This document shows positions 5,036 to 6,024 of a DNA stretch of 6,024 nt, in pieces. Source of the stretch: Streptosporangiaceae bacterium (GTDB lineage: Bacteria; Actinomycetota; Actinomycetes; Streptosporangiales; Streptosporangiaceae); contig JASIGD010000405.1 in assembly GCA_030045295.1 (NCBI GenBank), positions 1 to 6,024 of the forward strand, in the 5' to 3' direction. The translations under genes were made by a program, and so were the position numbers. The notes under the pieces are model-generated. The model was not told the origin of the DNA. It searched no databases and saw nothing but the letters and a program-made list of their open reading frames with translations. Each line of letters begins with the position of its first letter. The stretch's first letter is position 1.

Positions 5036-6024
5036 ATGGAAGATCTCGCGCAAGGATGGCGCGCGCGCTTGGCCGGCTGGAACCCCAGGGTGGTCCTGAC
5101 CGACGGTGACGACCCGAGGACCGCGGCGGCGGCGCGGCGGCTGGCCGCCACCACGCCGGTCAGGCCCGTGCTGTTGTCTGACAGCCTCGGCGGCGGCGAC
5201 GGGGTGGAGGTGCTCGCCCCCGCTACCGCCCGCAGCGACCGGAGGATCGCCGGCCGCATCGACGAGGCGCTGGCGGGCCGCGGGATCCCTCCGAACGAGC
5301 ACGCCGTGTGCGCCGGTGACCCGCTCTACATCGGTGCCGCCGCGGTCAGGGCAGGCCTCGCCGACGCCTGCGTCGGCGGGTCCGCCCGTCCCACCGCCGA
5401 CGTCATCCGCGCCGGGATCCGGATCATCGGCCTCGCCGCCGGGGTGAGGACCGTGACCAGCTGCTTCCTCATCGTAATGCCGGACGCTCGCGTGTTCGCT
5501 TACGCCGACTGCGCGGTCGTCCCGCAACCCGATGCGACGCAACTGGCGGACATCGCCCTGGCTGCGAACAGCACCTTCGCCAAGCTGACCGGCCAGAATC
5601 CCGTCGTGGCCATGCTGTCGTTTTCCACCAAGGGAAGCGCTGATCATCCGGTCGTCGAGCGCGTCCGCACCGCGACCGACCTGGTGCGGACCCGCTCGCC
5701 GGGGCTGGCCGTGGACGGGGAGCTCCAATTCGATGCCGCGCTCGCCGAGGCGGTCGCCATCCGCAAGGCGCCGGGCTCGCCGGCGGCCGGGCGGGCGAAC
5801 GTGTTCGTCTTCCCCAACCTTGACGCAGCCAACATCGCGTACAAGATCACCGAGCGGCTGGCGCACGCGACCGCGATAGGCCCTATCCTGCAGGGGCTCG
5901 CCGCTCCCATGAACGACCTGTCCCGCGGCTGCAGCGTGGACGACATCGTCAGCGTCGCCCTGGCCAGCGCCGTGCAGGCGCCCACACGGCGCGCCCCCGC
6001 CTGGAAAGCACATCCAACGGCCAC
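5036..6024 (+). CDS. pta: Phosphate acetyltransferase, short single-domain form (3' end outside window)
   Basis: The frame is open from ATG 5036 to the window end, giving 329 complete residues and no stop. It interconverts acetyl phosphate plus CoA and acetyl-CoA plus phosphate. Family blocks in order: [20 protein letters not shown] (18-37), [19 protein letters not shown] (93-111), [19 protein letters not shown] (119-137), FAYADCAV (154-161), [12 protein letters not shown] (191-202), [20 protein letters not shown] (244-263), [20 protein letters not shown] (280-299) and SVDDIV (300-305). S296, R297 and D303 match the spacing of catalytic Ser309, Arg310 and Asp316 of the Methanosarcina thermophila enzyme. 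It lacks the N-terminal AAA/DRTGG domains of the ~700-residue Pta form. Single-domain Ptas usually end near residue 325-335, soon after the AVQA at 312-315, so the end is probably close, but a longer tail or a fusion cannot be excluded. It is likely cotranscribed with xfp. Confidence 0.93.
   Translation, partial: MEDLAQGWRARLAGWNPRVVLTDGDDPRTAAAARRLAATTPVRPVLLSDSLGGGDGVEVLAPATARSDRRIAGRIDEALAGRGIPPNEHAVCAGDPLYIGAAAVRAGLADACVGGSARPTADVIRAGIRIIGLAAGVRTVTSCFLIVMPDARVFAYADCAVVPQPDATQLADIALAANSTFAKLTGQNPVVAMLSFSTKGSADHPVVERVRTATDLVRTRSPGLAVDGELQFDAALAEAVAIRKAPGSPAAGRANVFVFPNLDAANIAYKITERLAHATAIGPILQGLAAPMNDLSRGCSVDDIVSVALASAVQAPTRRAPAWKAHPTA

Noticed and set aside
4817..6013. 398-residue - strand open frame opposite the end of xfp and pta
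   Set aside because: The + strand frame at 5036-6024 has the full series of Pta motifs; the antisense frame has none and also crosses the xfp-pta junction.

Overview
The window is high-GC DNA with GC-rich third codon positions, Shine-Dalgarno sites and compact genes. It reads like the chromosome of an actinobacterium (Streptomyces/Streptosporangiales type). The taxonomic call is an inference from composition and protein style; no rRNA or other marker gene is present. All five genes supported here lie on the + strand.

Layout: (1) 1-219 is the C-terminal end of a PaaI-like hotdog thioesterase whose start lies outside the window. (2) 220-628 is a gene-free stretch with several strong dyads. (3) 629-1315 encodes a 228-residue Crp/Fnr-family regulator with no cysteine and no recognisable cAMP-binding signature. 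(4) 1316-1430 is a short spacer with a tandem 7-bp direct repeat. (5) 1431-2318 encodes a metallo-beta-lactamase-fold hydrolase with the complete N-acyl-homoserine-lactonase metal-ligand set. (6) 2319-2603 is a regulatory spacer with a GC hairpin, an AT-rich promoter-like island, two dyads and a near-perfect Shine-Dalgarno site. (7) 2604-4982 encodes a full-length 792-residue phosphoketolase (Xfp). (8) A 10-bp-stem hairpin occupies most of the 53-bp gap that follows. (9) 5036-6024 encodes a short, single-domain phosphate acetyltransferase (Pta) whose frame is still open at the window end.

The metabolic core is the xfp-pta pair. Phosphoketolase cleaves xylulose-5-phosphate and/or fructose-6-phosphate to acetyl phosphate plus an aldose phosphate. 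Pta then transfers the acetyl group to CoA. Together they make acetyl-CoA from sugar phosphates without the CO2 loss of pyruvate decarboxylation. An acetate kinase gene might follow beyond 6024, but that cannot be seen. The Crp/Fnr gene upstream is a reasonable candidate regulator of this shunt, and the lactonase-like enzyme between them is the least expected member.

I see no mobile element, CRISPR array, tRNA or rRNA. The window looks like a central-carbon-metabolism locus rather than a wholly new system. The points of most interest are the unidentified signal of the Crp/Fnr protein, the role of the lactonase, the xfp-pta hairpin, the dyads around the xfp promoter and the open C-terminal tail of Pta.
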